From NCBI RefSeq assembly GCF_000732625.1, contig NZ_JPJI01000032.1, positions 992,001 through 1,056,000 of the forward strand: a DNA stretch of 64,000 nt. Reading direction: 5' to 3'. The position numbers were made by a program, and so were the translations under genes. Below are positions 43,156 to 52,736 of this stretch, piece by piece. Origin of the DNA: Nonlabens ulvanivorans. Lineage in GTDB: Bacteria; Bacteroidota; Bacteroidia; Flavobacteriales; Flavobacteriaceae. Position 1 is the first letter of the stretch; the number at the start of each line of letters is the position of its first letter. The notes below the pieces were generated by a model. That model searched no databases. It had not been told where the DNA came from and saw only the letters and a list, made by a program, of their open reading frames with translations.

Positions 43156-44797
43156 GCTTGTATTCTACATAGTAGGCAGGATCTGTTTGAATCACAGATT
43201 TATCTGAAGGTAGTTTTAAAACTTGTTTTGACGCTGTTGGATTTATAAGTACTATTTCATCATCGATTACAATGCGTATGGGTAACTTAAAGTTGTCTAC
43301 TATATTTTCCCAGTGATAACTTAATTTGTTTTTTTTCTTTTTGAGAACCAGTTTTGGTATTTTGGTATTTCTTAAATACTGATTAAAAAAGCCTTCTAAA
43401 TCTTGACCTATAGATTGAGATAAAAAATCTTCAATATCTTGAGTGGAGACAGTACTGTGATAGAAAACTTTATTCATGTCTCGCAATATTTTGCGCCATT
43501 GATCTTTATCATTCACCAGCATTCTTAAGGTATGTATCATGTTTGCACCTTTGTAATACATGTCGCCAGATCCTTCGTGGTTCACGTCATATTCACCTAT
43601 CAATGGTCTATCATTTCTAATGCTGCGTCTGGTACCTATCACATATTCATTTGCTGCTGTAGTACCATAATGAAAATCTAGGAATAAACTTTCGCTATAA
43701 GCGGTAAAGCTCTCATGAATCCACATGTCTGCGATATCTTTATTGGTAATATTATTTGCAAACCATTCATGTCCAGATTCATGTATGATGATAAAGTCAA
43801 ATTTCATTCCCCAACCTGTACCAGATAAATCTCTGCCTAGATAACCGTTTCTAAATTGATTCCCGTACGTCACAGAACTTTGATGTTCCATGCCCAGATA
43901 TGGAACTTCAACCAGTTTAAAACTATCTTCATAGAATGGATAAGGCCCGAACCAGTGTTCAAACGCTTCCATCATTCTTGTGGCATCTTTAAATTGTTCT
44001 TGAGCTTTCTCTAGATTGTCACGCAGTACATAGTAATTCATATCTAGATCACCTTTTTCTCCTTGATATACTTCATTAAAATTAACATAGTCACCTATGT
44101 TAATATTGACCCCATAATTATTAATAGGATTTTTTACAAACCAGTGATAGGTTGTGGTATTGTCATCTTTAGGTTCTGTTTTAATCAATCGACCATTAGA
44201 AACATTCATGAGTGGATTAGGTACATTAACATGTATAGCCATGCTATCAACCTCTTGATACATATGATCTTTATTAGGCCACCATGCACTAGCGCCCAAC
44301 CCTTGACAAGAAGAAGCCACAAAGTCATTACCATTTCTGTCTTTTTTCCATGATATTCCTCCATCCCAAGGAGCATTTCTAGCCTCGCGAGGATTACCTT
44401 CATAAAAAACTTGAACTTGGTTAATCATACCAGGCAATTGTTCTCTAGTCAGTTTTATAAAGTGAGCATTTCCCTCGTGTCTTATTTCAAGATCGCGCCC
44501 ATCTTGAACAGCCCTAGTCATATTTAATGGTGATTGTAAATCGACCTGTAAGACATTATTAGGTTGCAGTACTTTATAATGTATCGTATTAGATCCAGCT
44601 ATATATTTATTTGCTGGTGTAACTTTTATATCGAGATCATAATAGGTGATATCCCACCAGGCGCGTTCAGGCGTGATCGAGCCACGTAAACTGTCTTGAT
44701 GTGTGAATCCTTTTTTATTCTGACCTAGTTGAGCATGGTTTAATTGAGCCATGGCAACAATAAAAAATACCGTAAATATCGATTTTAAATGAGCCAT
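43148..44797 (-). CDS. M1 family metallopeptidase
   Basis: A 549-residue exported zinc aminopeptidase-like protein with signal peptide MAHLKSIFTVFFIVAMAQLNHAQ. The N-terminal beta domain covers about 35-235; the catalytic domain shows LGMEHQSS (a variant of GAMEN, with His in place of Asn), HESGHEWFANN (HExxH) near 336 and the distal Glu in WIHESFTAYSESLF. The GAMEN change may alter recognition of the substrate N-terminus. It is 4 bases downstream of the glycosidase-like gene, in one leftward operon. Confidence 0.9.
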   Translation of the reverse strand: MAHLKSIFTVFFIVAMAQLNHAQLGQNKKGFTHQDSLRGSITPERAWWDITYYDLDIKVTPANKYIAGSNTIHYKVLQPNNVLQVDLQSPLNMTRAVQDGRDLEIRHEGNAHFIKLTREQLPGMINQVQVFYEGNPREARNAPWDGGISWKKDRNGNDFVASSCQGLGASAWWPNKDHMYQEVDSMAIHVNVPNPLMNVSNGRLIKTEPKDDNTTTYHWFVKNPINNYGVNINIGDYVNFNEVYQGEKGDLDMNYYVLRDNLEKAQEQFKDATRMMEAFEHWFGPYPFYEDSFKLVEVPYLGMEHQSSVTYGNQFRNGYLGRDLSGTGWGMKFDFIIIHESGHEWFANNITNKDIADMWIHESFTAYSESLFLDFHYGTTAANEYVIGTRRSIRNDRPLIGEYDVNHEGSGDMYYKGANMIHTLRMLVNDKDQWRKILRDMNKVFYHSTVSTQDIEDFLSQSIGQDLEGFFNQYLRNTKIPKLVLKKKKNKLSYHWENIVDNFKLPIRIVIDDEIVLINPTASKQVLKLPSDKSVIQTDPAYYVEYKLN

Positions 44798-44801
44798 ATT
44801 T

Positions 44802-45815
44802 TTAATTTCTAATCTGTAAATAATTTTTTGCTACAACCTTTTCACCTTCTTTCCCTTGTGTTGTAAAGCGTTTTGAGAAGTCGCGATGTCTACTATCTTC
44901 TGCATGGTGTTTCCATAAAAAACCACCTGCAAACCATTCTTCTTTCCAGACGGCATCATATAAACCTTGTAAAAGAATTGCTTGTGCTTTTTGATTTTCT
45001 AATCGGTCTTCACCAGCATTTTTCCATGGTTCAAGGCCAGCATAGTCTGCACTTATATATCCATACTCAGCAAAAAGAATTTTTTTATTCAGCTTTCGCG
45101 AAAGCGTGCTTAACTCATCCACCCATTTTTTCCATGACTCTTGAATGGTAAGTGGATGAGGAGTTTTTTCTTTACTTACGGGAAAATAAGCATCAACGCC
45201 TATGTAGTCTAGTTGCTCCCAAAAGTGAACGTTTTTATAGCTATCCCAATTTCCTGCATAGGTCAGTTTTCCTTTGTAGATACTACGAATCTTATGAATC
45301 AGTTGATCCCAATATTGGGGTCTTAGTTCAACAAAAGAATCTAATTCGGTACCTATACAAAACATTGCGACATTTTCACTAGCTGCTATATTTACAAATT
45401 TCATGATATAATCTGTGTAGCTGTCTTCTAGGACTTTCCAATCATCTTCTGTTTTTAAATTAATTTCACCGGTGTATGATCCACGACCTATCCATATTTG
45501 TGGTTTAAGTAATACGTCTAGATTTTGATCATTCATATGTTTTATGGTGGCTTTTACACCAGTAGGTTTCTCGCCCCACCAACCACGTTCTTCTTCATAG
45601 TTCACTTGTGGCTCTTCTAAACTGCGCATCCATGCATATGGTACAATAACCGCATAATTTGCATTATAATTTTTAATAGGTGTAATGCCAGTAGAGTCTA
45701 TAGGATTGCGAGTTGCTACTAACGTAATCCCATTAATTTTTTCTTCTTTCTGTAAATCTTGACCATTGCAAGAAGTAATGGTGACTAATAATAAAAGATA
45801 AAAGAGTGATCTCAT
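44802..45815 (-). CDS. GH113-like glycoside hydrolase lipoprotein
   Basis: A 337-residue lipoprotein (lipobox LVTITSC) with a TIM-barrel layout. VLLKPQIWIG, FCIGTELDSF (likely acid/base Glu), LDYIGVDAYFPVS and ILFAEYGYIS (likely nucleophile Glu) recall GH113 beta-mannanase-like enzymes, and WEQLDYIGVDAY fits well. The true substrate is uncertain. It sits between a DUF547 gene and the M1 peptidase gene in a leftward operon. Palindrome copy 12 is read as LSRK. Confidence 0.72.
   Translation of the reverse strand: MRSLFYLLLLVTITSCNGQDLQKEEKINGITLVATRNPIDSTGITPIKNYNANYAVIVPYAWMRSLEEPQVNYEEERGWWGEKPTGVKATIKHMNDQNLDVLLKPQIWIGRGSYTGEINLKTEDDWKVLEDSYTDYIMKFVNIAASENVAMFCIGTELDSFVELRPQYWDQLIHKIRSIYKGKLTYAGNWDSYKNVHFWEQLDYIGVDAYFPVSKEKTPHPLTIQESWKKWVDELSTLSRKLNKKILFAEYGYISADYAGLEPWKNAGEDRLENQKAQAILLQGLYDAVWKEEWFAGGFLWKHHAEDSRHRDFSKRFTTQGKEGEKVVAKNYLQIRN
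45092..45105. repeat. GCTTTCGCGAAAGC palindrome, copy 12 (in GH113-like gene)
   Basis: Perfect 14-mer, minus-strand reading LSRK. Confidence 0.95.
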
Positions 45816-45850
45816 AAATGATGTTCTATGTGGAGCTGTAAATATAGAGC

Positions 45851-46570
45851 CTAACTTTGATTCAAGCTCCAGTCGTATTTCTTAAATTCTAGACTAAAGC
45901 CCGCTGGAATCGTTTTATCCGTATACTTATTGATAAAATTTAAGACTGTCTTATACTTCTTAAAATCGGACTGATACCAGTCAAATATTTTAGAAACAGA
46001 CGCTGTTTTCTCATGCATGTCAATGGTTATGAACTTAGAGTTATTGAGTGTTGTTTTAGTTATTTTGTCTAGTCTAGACTCGATATTCTGACCGTTAAAA
46101 ATAGTATCTTTAAGTGGTGGGCAAGAAATAGCACCACACACTAAAGCAAAATGTAATCTTGCATCTGGAAATTTTTTAAAAAGCCAATTTTTTTCCAAAT
46201 CATTGAGCGTTAAAGACTTTCCAGCTATCTGATGTTTAATTTTATCAAAAAAGCCATTGATATCCATAACTGATGATGTAGGGTAGTTTTCTACAATAGA
46301 AATAATGACAGTCATGTTATAAGCATTAATTAAAAAGGCTTTAAGTTCTTGTGGGCTTAGCTCATCGAGCTTAGTTTTTGAGAGACTTTCTTTTAAAATA
46401 TCAATAGTTTTCGTGTCCTCTTTAAGATTTTTATAATCTACTAGACCACCACGCACATATGAATTGAGAACATATTGAGAACGTTGCTGAAACACATCTA
46501 GTTGTGCACTCATCATTAATGATGTCAGTAAAATGAGAAATGTGATGTTTATGTGAACTCTTTTATGCAT
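45851..46570 (-). CDS. DUF547 protein 2, exported
   Basis: A 239-residue DUF547 protein with a conventional signal peptide (INITFLILLTSLMMSAQ) in place of a lipobox. Family motifs are present: VDYKNLKEDTKTIDILKESL, AFLINAYNMTVIISIVENYP, DARLHFALVCGAISCPPL and KIFDWYQSDF, ending in KYDWSLNQS. It diverges clearly from the copy at 37535 but keeps the Cys-containing C.(A/S)ISCP block. A -7 box TACATTTG (46605-46598, minus strand) lies just upstream. It heads the operon with the glycosidase-like and M1 genes. Confidence 0.88.
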   Translation of the reverse strand: MHKRVHINITFLILLTSLMMSAQLDVFQQRSQYVLNSYVRGGLVDYKNLKEDTKTIDILKESLSKTKLDELSPQELKAFLINAYNMTVIISIVENYPTSSVMDINGFFDKIKHQIAGKSLTLNDLEKNWLFKKFPDARLHFALVCGAISCPPLKDTIFNGQNIESRLDKITKTTLNNSKFITIDMHEKTASVSKIFDWYQSDFKKYKTVLNFINKYTDKTIPAGFSLEFKKYDWSLNQS

Positions 46571-46787
46571 TATTGTTTAAATTGAGATTCTATTTATCAA
46601 ATGTACATGTAGGCAAAAATCAATAATTGAGCCAACTAGTTAAAGTTACACTTTAAGAGGTTTATAATCCTAAAAAGTATGCAAAGACTCTTAAAAGGGA
46701 ATTATGTACTACTATCTAGGGTAAATGCATAAAGCAACAACTGATAACAAATCTTTAATTTGTCGTCACCAACTAAAATCACCACTT

Positions 46788-48086
46788 ATGGAACATATCG
46801 TCATTATAGGAAATGGTATCGCTGGAGTTACTGCAGCTAGACATATCCGTAAATTGTCTGATAAAAGAATAACAATCATCAGTGCCGAGTCTGAGTTTTT
46901 CTTTTCTCGTACAGCATTGATGTATGTCTACATGGGGCATATGAAATTTGAGCATACTCAACCTTATGAGAATGATTTTTGGGCAAAAAATCGTATCGAA
47001 TTAGTGCATGACTATGTACACACGGTAGAAACAGATGCAAAAAAAGTTCATCTCAACTCTGGTAGAGATATTATGTATGATAAGCTTATTCTTGCCACAG
47101 GTTCTATTTCTAATAAATTTGGATGGCCAGGTCAGGACTTAGAAGGTGTGCAAGGGCTGGTGTCTAGACAAGATCTAGAACAACTAGAAATAAGTGCTCC
47201 TAACAATAAAGTATGTAAAAGAGCTGTGATTATAGGTGGTGGATTAATAGGAGTAGAGCTCGCAGAGATGATGGCATCTAGACAAATACCTGTCACTTTT
47301 TTAATAAGAGAAAAAGGCTTTTGGAGCGGTGTCTTACCTATGTCTAATGCCGAAATGATTTCGCGTCACGTAAGATCACACCACATTGATTTGAGAGAAG
47401 AAGAGGAAATGGCAGAGATCATAGCCGATGATGCTGGTAAAGTAAAGGCTGTTATTACTAAAAAAGGAGAAACTATTCCCTGCGGTTTCGTAGGACTGTG
47501 CGCTGGTGTAAGGCCACGTATAAGTTTCTTAGAAAACTCGGGTATTGAGTTGCAACGTGGTATCATGGTTGATCGTCATTTAGAAACTAGTGTAAAAGAC
47601 GTTTATGCGATAGGTGATTGTGCGCAGCAAAGAGATCCAGTAGGTGAGCGTAAGCCTATTGAAGCTGTTTGGTATACTGGTAGAATGATGGGAGAAGCAC
47701 TTGCACAAACCTTATGTGGTAACCCAACAGAATGGAATCCAGGACACTGGTTTAATAGTGCAAAGTTTTTTGATATTGAATATCAGACCTATGGTTGGGT
47801 ATGGAGTAAGCCTAAAGAAGGACATGATCATTTTCACTGGCAGCATGCTGATAATAAAAGAGCAGTTACTATCGAATATGACCTCGGTACGAGAAAATTT
47901 ATAGGTATTAACACCTTTGGTATACGTATGAAACACCAAGTTTTTGATCAATGGTTAACTGAATCTAAAACAGTAGATGAGGTAGTAGCAAATCTTAATA
48001 AAGCTTGTTTTAATCCAGAGTTTTTTAAGAGACCTTTCCAAGAAATAAAACAGGCTTTCTCATCTAGTCAACACGTTAAAGCCTAA
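46788..48086 (+). CDS. NAD(P)/FAD-dependent oxidoreductase
   Basis: A 432-residue flavoprotein of the NirB/rubredoxin-reductase type. FAD site IVIIGNGIAGVTAARHIR at the N-terminus, NAD site AVIIGGGLIGVELAEMMASR near 145-165, and the second FAD motif VKDVYAIGDCAQ near 270. A C-terminal extension of about 130 residues (WNPGHWFNSAKFFDIEYQ, HFHWQHADNKR) is not part of the core fold. The ATG at 46788 (MEHIVIIGNG) is preferred to an upstream one. It is 62 bases before the polyferredoxin gene and is probably its electron partner. Confidence 0.85.
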   Translation: MEHIVIIGNGIAGVTAARHIRKLSDKRITIISAESEFFFSRTALMYVYMGHMKFEHTQPYENDFWAKNRIELVHDYVHTVETDAKKVHLNSGRDIMYDKLILATGSISNKFGWPGQDLEGVQGLVSRQDLEQLEISAPNNKVCKRAVIIGGGLIGVELAEMMASRQIPVTFLIREKGFWSGVLPMSNAEMISRHVRSHHIDLREEEEMAEIIADDAGKVKAVITKKGETIPCGFVGLCAGVRPRISFLENSGIELQRGIMVDRHLETSVKDVYAIGDCAQQRDPVGERKPIEAVWYTGRMMGEALAQTLCGNPTEWNPGHWFNSAKFFDIEYQTYGWVWSKPKEGHDHFHWQHADNKRAVTIEYDLGTRKFIGINTFGIRMKHQVFDQWLTESKTVDEVVANLNKACFNPEFFKRPFQEIKQAFSSSQHVKA

Positions 48087-48148
48087 TTTAATTAATAATA
48101 TCACAATCTTAAATTCATTTGTTTTTAAGTATTGAAAACTATATAACT

Positions 48149-49786
48149 ATGAGTGTATATCAAAGAAATATGTCTTTAACTGGTGAGCCGCCTAAAGCAT
48201 TAAATACTACAGAAAAGATAGCTAGTGCTATAGGTATGGTAGGTCTATTTATTCTAATACTTGCCTTCTTTAATGTTAACCTACCATGGAAAGGTGCCTG
48301 GTTAACTGCTGCGCTAGTACTTATCTCTGGTGGTATTATCGCTTTTGCCAGAGCTCAGTATGCTCATAAACAGGCTGGTATAAAAAATGATGGTGTGTGG
48401 TTTAAAGACTTGTCTAGTCGTGGTTTTTGGGGTTGGGTACTCGCTATCTTCCTCACCTCTTTTTATATCGTTTTATATTTCTTTCCTGCAACTCTAGGTC
48501 AAGGGACCGATGGAGCGGCAAATACTGGTCTTATAGGCTTATTTGATCCATTATCGTATTTGCTAAAAGGACAAGCAGCGAGTCAGTGGTTTGTTTATGG
48601 AACCTTGTATACGGTCGCTATTTTATCATTTGGTATCAAGTTTATTTTAAAATATCGTCATAATAGTTACGAGGTGATTCGTACTGGTAGTGTGATGTTT
48701 TTTCAAACCACATTTGCATTTCTAATTCCAGAGATTATGGCTGGATTAAATAGCACCAAAGATTTACCATACTACGATTTGAAAAATGTCTGGCCTCTTA
48801 ATTATTATTTATTTGAACAGTGGAATGTAAATGCATTATTAGTAAATGGCAGTCTTGGGATGACGATGTTATTATTTGGTGTTGCTTCTATACTAGTAAT
48901 AACTCCTATACTAACCTACAAATTTGGTAAAAGATGGTATTGTAGCTGGGTTTGTGGTTGTGGTGGTCTGGCAGAAACTGCCGGAGATTCTTTCCGTCAA
49001 CTGTCTGATAAATCTACCAGTGCTTGGAAAATTGAACGTTGGTTAGTGCATAGCGTTTTAGTCTTTGCAGTGATCTCTACTGTTGGGATTGTTCACTCCT
49101 ATTTGCCTAAAAACAATATCTATAAAATATGGGAAGATGGTACAGTCGTTAAACAATACGAGACCTTTTTTACTCAATCTAATTTTTTGATATTGGTAGG
49201 TGTAGGGCTTACTGTAATATTTGCTTTGATATGGATATTCAGAAGAAACGAGTTAAAACAAGATGCTCGTTATGGTGCTATAGGGTTTCTATTTACCATT
49301 CTAGCCTTTATAGGGATTCACTTTATGGCTGGGACAGAAAATCTGTTTTTCTTTAATCATGGAGCAGTAAAATCTGCATATGGATTTTTAATAGGTGCAG
49401 TGTTCTCAGGTGTTATAGGGACTGGTTTTTATCCTATTTTAGGTAATAGAGCTTGGTGTCGTTTCGGTTGTCCTATGGCGGCGATATTAGGGCTGCAACA
49501 GCGTTTGTTTTCTAAATTTAGAATTACTACTAATGGTGGTCAGTGTATCTCATGCGGTAACTGTTCTACTTATTGTGAAATGGGAATTGACGTGCGCAGT
49601 TATGCCCAAAAAGGTGAAAACATCGTTCGTGCTAGTTGTGTAGGATGTGGAATTTGTAGTGCCGTGTGTCCACGTGGTGTATTAAAACTAGAGAATGGGC
49701 CGTTAGAAGGTCGTATTAATAGTGAAGCAGTTCTTCTAGGGCAAGAGCCAGATTTGATGGAGTTATTAAGTAATAATAAGAAATAA
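48149..49786 (+). CDS. Membrane 4Fe-4S polyferredoxin (NapH/NosR-like)
   Basis: A 545-residue inner-membrane protein with about ten helices. Cysteine motifs are CSWVCGCGG and CRFGCPMAA in membrane loops (the CxxxCP type of NapH/NosR/CcoG proteins), and a C-terminal pair of ferredoxin sites CISCGNCSTYC and CVGCGICSAVCPRG for two [4Fe-4S] clusters. The ATG at 48149 (MSVYQRNMSL) is used; a TTG ten codons upstream is less likely. Together with the FAD oxidoreductase it could form a quinol- or NAD(P)H-linked electron route; the acceptor is not encoded nearby. Confidence 0.85.
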   Translation: MSVYQRNMSLTGEPPKALNTTEKIASAIGMVGLFILILAFFNVNLPWKGAWLTAALVLISGGIIAFARAQYAHKQAGIKNDGVWFKDLSSRGFWGWVLAIFLTSFYIVLYFFPATLGQGTDGAANTGLIGLFDPLSYLLKGQAASQWFVYGTLYTVAILSFGIKFILKYRHNSYEVIRTGSVMFFQTTFAFLIPEIMAGLNSTKDLPYYDLKNVWPLNYYLFEQWNVNALLVNGSLGMTMLLFGVASILVITPILTYKFGKRWYCSWVCGCGGLAETAGDSFRQLSDKSTSAWKIERWLVHSVLVFAVISTVGIVHSYLPKNNIYKIWEDGTVVKQYETFFTQSNFLILVGVGLTVIFALIWIFRRNELKQDARYGAIGFLFTILAFIGIHFMAGTENLFFFNHGAVKSAYGFLIGAVFSGVIGTGFYPILGNRAWCRFGCPMAAILGLQQRLFSKFRITTNGGQCISCGNCSTYCEMGIDVRSYAQKGENIVRASCVGCGICSAVCPRGVLKLENGPLEGRINSEAVLLGQEPDLMELLSNNKK

Positions 49787-49801
49787 GATTGACAGTTTTA
49801 C

Positions 49802-49815
49802 GCTTTCGCGAAAGC
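49802..49815. repeat. GCTTTCGCGAAAGC palindrome, copy 13 (intergenic)
   Basis: Perfect 14-mer extending to a 22-base perfect dyad (49798-49819), in the 41-base gap between two convergent genes. Confidence 0.95.
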
Positions 49816-49827
49816 GTAATAACCTAA

Positions 49828-50796
49828 CTATCTTTCTGATACAATAGCTTTTATAATCATCGGTGCATGCACGCGACTGTTCTCTATAAACCATTTATGA
49901 GTCTCCAGTCCACCGCATATAACACCAGCTAGATAAATACCTTTTACATTAGTTTCCATAGTATGGGAATCATATACTGGAATTTTATGAGGTCCAGAAA
50001 GTTGTATGCCTATTGATTTTAAAAACTCAAAGTTAGGTTGATAACCGGTAAGGGCTAGTACTTGATCATTTGCAATAGTGTGAGTTTTACCATCTTTTGT
50101 AAACGTTACAGTGGTTTCATCAATACGTGTAAGTGTGGCATTAAAATGTGCTTTAATACTGCCTTCCTCAATACGGTTAATAATATCTGGGCGTACCCAA
50201 TATTTAACTCGATCACCTATCTGTTCTCCACGTACAATCATGGTGACTTTTCCACCTTTTCTGTAAATTTCTAACGCCGCATCTACTGCACTATTACTAG
50301 CACCTATAACTACTGTTTCTAAAAACGCATATGCGTGTGGATCGTGGTAATAATGGTTTAATTTATCTAGATCTTCTCCTGGTATATTTAATTTTACCGG
50401 AATGTCATAGAACCCAGTGGCGATGATGATATGCTTACTAAAATATTCATCTTTTGAGGTTGTAATCGTAAACTCTACGTCTTTAGAAACAGCCATTACT
50501 TTTTCATAAAGGCGTATCTCTAGCTTTTTAGATGTTGCTATACGACGATAATATTCTAACGATTCTTGTTTACTAGGTTTAGACTCTTTAGATATAAATG
50601 GGACTTCATCAATTTCAAGCTTTTCACTAGTGGAGAAGAAATTCATGTTTACTGGATAATGATATAGCGAGTTTACCAGTGCACCTTTTTCTATAATAAG
50701 ATAGCGTAAACCAGCTTTTTGTGCCTCTAGTCCACAGGCTAAACCTATAGGACCAGCACCTATAATTATAACATCATAAATGATTTTGCTATCCAT
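49828..50796 (-). CDS. ypdA: YpdA-type putative bacillithiol disulfide reductase
   Basis: A 322-residue flavoprotein. The FAD site VIIIGAGPIGLACGLEA is at the N-terminus, NSLYHYPVNMNFFSTSEKLEI (in parts) is the YpdA/Bdr-specific block, the NADPH site is TVVIGASNSAVDAALE near 155, and the C-terminus has GIYLAGVICGGLETHKWFIENSR in parts. The family reduces bacillithiol disulfide; no bacillithiol synthesis gene is in the window. Confidence 0.9.
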   Translation of the reverse strand: MDSKIIYDVIIIGAGPIGLACGLEAQKAGLRYLIIEKGALVNSLYHYPVNMNFFSTSEKLEIDEVPFISKESKPSKQESLEYYRRIATSKKLEIRLYEKVMAVSKDVEFTITTSKDEYFSKHIIIATGFYDIPVKLNIPGEDLDKLNHYYHDPHAYAFLETVVIGASNSAVDAALEIYRKGGKVTMIVRGEQIGDRVKYWVRPDIINRIEEGSIKAHFNATLTRIDETTVTFTKDGKTHTIANDQVLALTGYQPNFEFLKSIGIQLSGPHKIPVYDSHTMETNVKGIYLAGVICGGLETHKWFIENSRVHAPMIIKAIVSER

Positions 50797-50831
50797 TAAT
50801 ATATAAGTCGATGTTAGTCGATATCATTACT

Positions 50832-51497
50832 CTAGATGGCAGGATTAACCATGCTTTTAAGTCCAGCTATGGTAGCGACTTGATCACTTGATTTAAATAC
50901 ATAACTACCTGCTACTAGCACATCTGCACCAGCATCTACAAGTTGTTTTGCATTTTTATCCGTAACACCACCATCTATTTCTATAAGAGTATCGGCACCT
51001 TTTTCAGTAATCATGTTTTTAAGCTCCTTTACTTTATCATAAGTATTTTCAATAAAGCTTTGACCACCGAAACCTGGATTCACACTCATGATACATACCA
51101 TGTCTATATCTTTGATAGTGTCTTTCAATAAACCCACAGAAGTATGAGGATTCAACGCTACACCAGCCTTCATTCCATGAGATTTAATCAATTGTAGTGT
51201 TCTATGTAAATGTGTACACGCTTCATAATGTACTGTAAGAATATCACAACCTAAATCTGCAAAGGTCTTTACATAACGATCAGGATCAACGATCATTAAA
51301 TGACAATCTATAGTTTTGGTCGCGTGCTTTGCGATATCTCTTAAAACCGGCATCCCAAAAGAAATATTAGGAACAAAAACACCGTCCATAATATCAATGT
51401 GAAACCAGTCAGCCTCAGAACGATTGATCATTTCTACATCACGTTGTAGGTTAGCAAAATCTGCGGCAAGTACTGATGGTGCGATAAGTTTAGACAT
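50832..51497 (-). CDS. rpe: Ribulose-phosphate 3-epimerase
   Basis: A 221-residue TIM-barrel enzyme that interconverts ribulose 5-phosphate and xylulose 5-phosphate in the pentose phosphate pathway. Motifs: IAPSVLAADFANL, DWFHIDIMDGVFVPNISFG (metal His and catalytic Asp), DCHLMIVDPDRY, MSVNPGFGGQSFI and EIDGGVTDKNA. The ATG at 51497 (MSKLIAPS) matches family length; a -7 box TAAATTTG (51526-51519, minus strand) lies just upstream and rules out the longer frame. Confidence 0.95.
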   Translation of the reverse strand: MSKLIAPSVLAADFANLQRDVEMINRSEADWFHIDIMDGVFVPNISFGMPVLRDIAKHATKTIDCHLMIVDPDRYVKTFADLGCDILTVHYEACTHLHRTLQLIKSHGMKAGVALNPHTSVGLLKDTIKDIDMVCIMSVNPGFGGQSFIENTYDKVKELKNMITEKGADTLIEIDGGVTDKNAKQLVDAGADVLVAGSYVFKSSDQVATIAGLKSMVNPAI

Positions 51498-51825
51498 CTT
51501 GTGTGTTTTAAGGTTTTGCAAATTTAGGTTTTTGTGATGAGTTTTTCAGATTAATTGCTTGTTGAATAGTAAGCAAAATCAGGCTGATTATAAAGAAAGT
51601 TCAATACGTTTAATTGTAAGAATAAAGTATTTGAATCTTTATTAAATATAATATTTACAACGAGTTAAAAATATGCAAAAAGCCTATTAATGAGTTCTTA
51701 ACAGCTTGACTACGAATGTTTTTTTTTTGATTTGTACAAGATTTGCAAATCTCAATGAAAATCCCCTAAAAACGAGGTAAGCCGAAAAACGTTAAGAGTA
51801 GGCGTTACATATTAAATTTATAAAA
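51498..51825. other. Intergenic region before the Cys-rich lipoprotein gene
   Basis: A 328-base AT-rich gap. It holds the rpe -7 box, a perfect palindrome AGATTTGCAAATCT (51739-51752) next to TTGTACAA (51732-51739), and near the downstream ATG an imperfect hairpin of GTAAGCC (51777-51783) with GGCGTTAC (51801-51808). No coding frame or known RNA is recognised. Confidence 0.5.
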
Positions 51826-52452
51826 ATGAAAAAGTATTTTAAATTTTTACCATTTCTATTTTTAGGATTTTGTTCAATATTAAATTCTTGCAGTAAGGAA
51901 GATGTAAATAATGAAAGAGTATCGCTTAATTCTGAATTAAAAATCACAACTGGAAATCTCACTTTCACCAATAATAATAGATTATATGTTTTTAATGAGA
52001 ATTATTCAAATCCTAATTTTATCATTGAAGAGGGAACGGGAATATTTCTTTCCGAATCAATTGGCTTAATAAACGTGATTAATCAGCCGGATGGATCGAT
52101 TTCTCTTTCTAGTGAAAACCTCCCGTATGATATTACTATTGAAGAAAATTCAAGTTTAGATTCTTTCAATGCAACATTTAATAACGTGACTAAAGAGCAT
52201 TTCGTTTTCAATTCAGGTTATAGTAATATAAGTAATTACTTGGATGATATAAGAGCAATAGGTTCTTTTAATAGTGCTGGATCTTATCAAACTATGGCAT
52301 GTCCTCCATGTGTTGTTCTGGTAGTGTATCTCGTTGTAGACTCTTTAGCTGATCATTGTGATAGTATAATTGTGACAGGAACTAATGCATGTAGAGGTGA
52401 GGATAAATGTTTTGATGTTGGTGTATGTTCGGTAGAATGTAAAAAATGTTAA
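51826..52452 (+). CDS. Orphan lipoprotein with cysteine-rich C-terminus
   Basis: A 208-residue protein that matches no family I know. A signal with lipobox (FCSILNSC) is followed by an Asn/Ser/Glu-rich central domain. The last 50 residues are distinct: ACPPC, a hydrophobic run (VVLVVYLVVDSL), then five to six further Cys ending in CSVECKKC. Eight Cys occur after residue 155. The tail could be a disulfide-rich knot, a metal-binding patch or a hydrophobic anchor. The next gene overlaps its stop. The AT-rich composition and lack of relatives suggest accessory origin. Confidence 0.6.
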   Translation: MKKYFKFLPFLFLGFCSILNSCSKEDVNNERVSLNSELKITTGNLTFTNNNRLYVFNENYSNPNFIIEEGTGIFLSESIGLINVINQPDGSISLSSENLPYDITIEENSSLDSFNATFNNVTKEHFVFNSGYSNISNYLDDIRAIGSFNSAGSYQTMACPPCVVLVVYLVVDSLADHCDSIIVTGTNACRGEDKCFDVGVCSVECKKC

Positions 52453-52718
52453 AAGATTTAGCGATGGACAAAAAAACAAGAAATCAAGCGTTATTAACAA
52501 TTACATTGCCTCTTTATATTTCCTTAATTATCTGGATTGTTTTAAGGTTTTCTTACGGTGATTCGATACCAATGTTTGTTGCAACGATAGGTGTTGGTAT
52601 TTGTTATTATTTTTGGATGGTAAAGAAGTTCAAAAAGAAATTACAAAATCGTTTTCCTGAAACTAAAGATTATATAAAAGCGATAAAATATTATAGAAAA
52701 TGGCATATTCTTTGTTAA
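52446..52718 (+). CDS. Small two-helix membrane protein
   Basis: A 90-residue protein with two hydrophobic segments (LLTITLPLYISLIIWIVLRF and FVATIGVGICYYFWMV) and a basic C-terminus (KKFKKKLQNRF). Two starts are possible: ATG 52446, overlapping the previous stop, or ATG 52464 (MDKKTRNQ). It is coupled to the Cys-rich lipoprotein gene and may be its partner. No family recognised. Confidence 0.55.
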   Translation: MLKDLAMDKKTRNQALLTITLPLYISLIIWIVLRFSYGDSIPMFVATIGVGICYYFWMVKKFKKKLQNRFPETKDYIKAIKYYRKWHILC

Positions 52719-52736
52719 TATTACTATTTTTTAAAA

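Noticed and set aside
46788-48086. Assigning the FAD oxidoreductase as nitrite reductase NirB
   Set aside because: The siroheme and BFD-like [2Fe-2S] domains of NirB are absent; only the flavoprotein fold is shared.
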